This document shows positions 5,268-6,317 of a stretch of 6,317 nt of DNA, piece after piece; position 1 is the first letter of the stretch; every line of letters starts with the position of its first letter. The notes under the pieces were generated by a model. That model did not search any database, had not been told where the DNA came from, and saw nothing but the letters and a program-made list of their open reading frames with translations. Position numbers and translations under genes: made by a program. Source of the DNA: Pseudobacteriovorax antillogorgiicola (GTDB taxonomy: Bacteria > Bdellovibrionota_B > Oligoflexia > Oligoflexales > RGVZ01); assembly GCA_945897695.1 (NCBI GenBank), contig CAMDGW010000144.1:1-6317 (forward strand), written 5' to 3'.

Positions 5268-6317
5268 ATGACGTCTAAGAGCCCCTGGGATATTCTCCGC
5301 AATCAAGATCCAGAAATCTTCAATCTGATCCAAGATGAGATGAGTCGCCAACGTCATGGACTAGAATTGATCGCTTCCGAAAACTTCGCCTCACCGGCAG
5401 TAATTTCAGCCATGGCCAATGTGCTTGCTAATAAATATGCTGAAGGACTTCCCGGGAAACGCTACTACGGCGGTTGCCAGGTCGTTGACAAGGTTGAAGA
5501 CATTGCTATTCGCCGCGTTTGTCAGCTGTTTGGCTCCAAATTTGCAAACGTACAGCCTCATTCGGGCGCGCAAGCGAATGCCGCTGTTTATTTAGCACTC
5601 CTTAATAGTGGCGACAAAGTCTTAGGCCTTGATCTTTCACACGGTGGGCACCTTACCCACGGCAGCAAGGTCAACTTTTCGGGAATTCTTTACGAGTCTC
5701 ATTTTTATGAAATCGACCCGGAAACTGAGATCCTTAACTACGATCACGTACTAAAAATTGCTCGCGAACTAAAACCAAAAATGATTATTGCCGGAGCCAG
5801 CGCTTATGCGCGTACTCTTGATTTTAAACGCTTCCGCGAAATTGCCGATGATGTCGGCGCGTATTTGATGGTGGATATGGCGCACATTGCAGGCCTCGTT
5901 GCCACTGGCGAACACCCAAGCCCCATACCTCATGCTCACGTCGTGACATCTACCACCCACAAGACGCTGCGCGGTCCGCGCGGGGGCATTATCCTTTGGA
6001 ATGATGAGGCCCTAACTCCAAAAATCAACAAAAGTGTCTTTCCTGGCACGCAAGGTGGCCCTCTTGAACATATTATTGCCGCCAAAGCGGTAAGCTTTAA
6101 GGAGGCCCTTGAACCAAGCTTTAAGGCTTACCAAAAGCAAGTTGTTACCAACGCGCGAGCTTTGGCTGACGCTCTCATGAAAAAAGGCATCAAATTGGTT
6201 TCTGGCGGCACTGATAACCACCTGATGCTACTGGATTTGTCTGATACCGAGATCACAGGCAAACAGCTGGAAGAAGCCCTAGGGAAGGTGGAAATTACAG
6301 TCAATAAAAACACCGTA
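5268..6317 (+). CDS. glyA: Serine hydroxymethyltransferase (3' truncated by the window)
   Basis: The 350 codons present run without interruption to the window edge; about 65-70 C-terminal residues are missing compared with the E. coli enzyme (417). SHMT is a cytoplasmic PLP enzyme that converts serine and tetrahydrofolate to glycine and 5,10-methylene-THF, the main source of one-carbon units. Landmarks are LIASENF (34-40), NKYAEGLPGKRYYGGC (55-70, with Tyr57, Glu59 and Tyr67 for substrate), QPHSGAQAN (96-104), SHGGHLTHG (124-132, His128 stacking on PLP), VDMAHIAG (202-209, Asp203 and His206) and STTHKTLRGPRGG (228-240). Lys232 forms the Schiff base with PLP. The last visible motif, ITVNKNTV, is also conserved. 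ATG 5268 is preceded by CGGAGGA (5254-5260) with 7-nt spacing, the strongest ribosome site in the window, which fits a highly expressed enzyme. I see no folate or glycine riboswitch in the 48-bp gap. Confidence 0.98.
   Translation, partial: MTSKSPWDILRNQDPEIFNLIQDEMSRQRHGLELIASENFASPAVISAMANVLANKYAEGLPGKRYYGGCQVVDKVEDIAIRRVCQLFGSKFANVQPHSGAQANAAVYLALLNSGDKVLGLDLSHGGHLTHGSKVNFSGILYESHFYEIDPETEILNYDHVLKIARELKPKMIIAGASAYARTLDFKRFREIADDVGAYLMVDMAHIAGLVATGEHPSPIPHAHVVTSTTHKTLRGPRGGIILWNDEALTPKINKSVFPGTQGGPLEHIIAAKAVSFKEALEPSFKAYQKQVVTNARALADALMKKGIKLVSGGTDNHLMLLDLSDTEITGKQLEEALGKVEITVNKNTV

Noticed and set aside
5445..5453. Loss of a catalytic Tyr in SHMT, because the sequence reads EGLPGKRYYGG rather than EGYPGKRYYGG
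   Set aside because: The catalytic Tyr (E. coli Tyr55) is the one in KYAEG, which is present as Tyr57. The Leu variant is, as far as I recall, common in bacterial SHMTs.

Overview
The window comes from a Gram-negative bacterium. It encodes two outer-membrane beta-barrel proteins, a lipoprotein with a clear lipobox, and a metallophosphoesterase of the lipid A (LpxH) type. The right-hand third carries acpP, rpiB and glyA in the order known from Geobacter-type Deltaproteobacteria and relatives (acpP-fabF-rpiB-glyA), but without fabF. From this and the FlgT/CsgG-like fusion protein I infer a lineage near Bdellovibrionota or the former Deltaproteobacteria. This is an inference from gene order and protein style, not a proven placement.

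Layout. Positions 1-1592 (+) hold the 3' part of a large envelope protein, with a periplasmic TolB/CsgG-like region, a FlgT C-terminal-like domain, a Pro/Glu/Lys-rich linker and a C-terminal barrel-like domain. After 52 bp comes a small cysteine-rich lipoprotein (1645-2097, +) made of two tandem copies of a C-x10-C-x12-C-x3-C module. It converges, with a 6-bp gap, on an LpxH-like phosphoesterase (2104-2844, -) that starts at TTG. That gene diverges from a FadL/PorV-type outer-membrane protein (2900-4261, +, start uncertain). A 163-bp intergenic region with candidate promoters leads to acpP (4425-4670, +), which ends in a GC-rich hairpin terminator. Then follow rpiB (4752-5219, +) and glyA (5268 to the window end, +, 3' truncated), 48 bp apart and probably co-transcribed.

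Functionally, the left two thirds are envelope biology: two outer-membrane proteins, one lipoprotein and one probable lipid A enzyme. The right third is core metabolism: acyl carrier protein for fatty acid and lipid A synthesis, ribose-5-phosphate isomerase B, and serine hydroxymethyltransferase. I see no mobile element, CRISPR array, tRNA or rRNA. The less ordinary parts are the multidomain fusion protein, the duplicated Cys-rich lipoprotein beside it, the non-canonical GNHE motif in the LpxH-like enzyme, and the missing fabF. None by itself demonstrates a new system.
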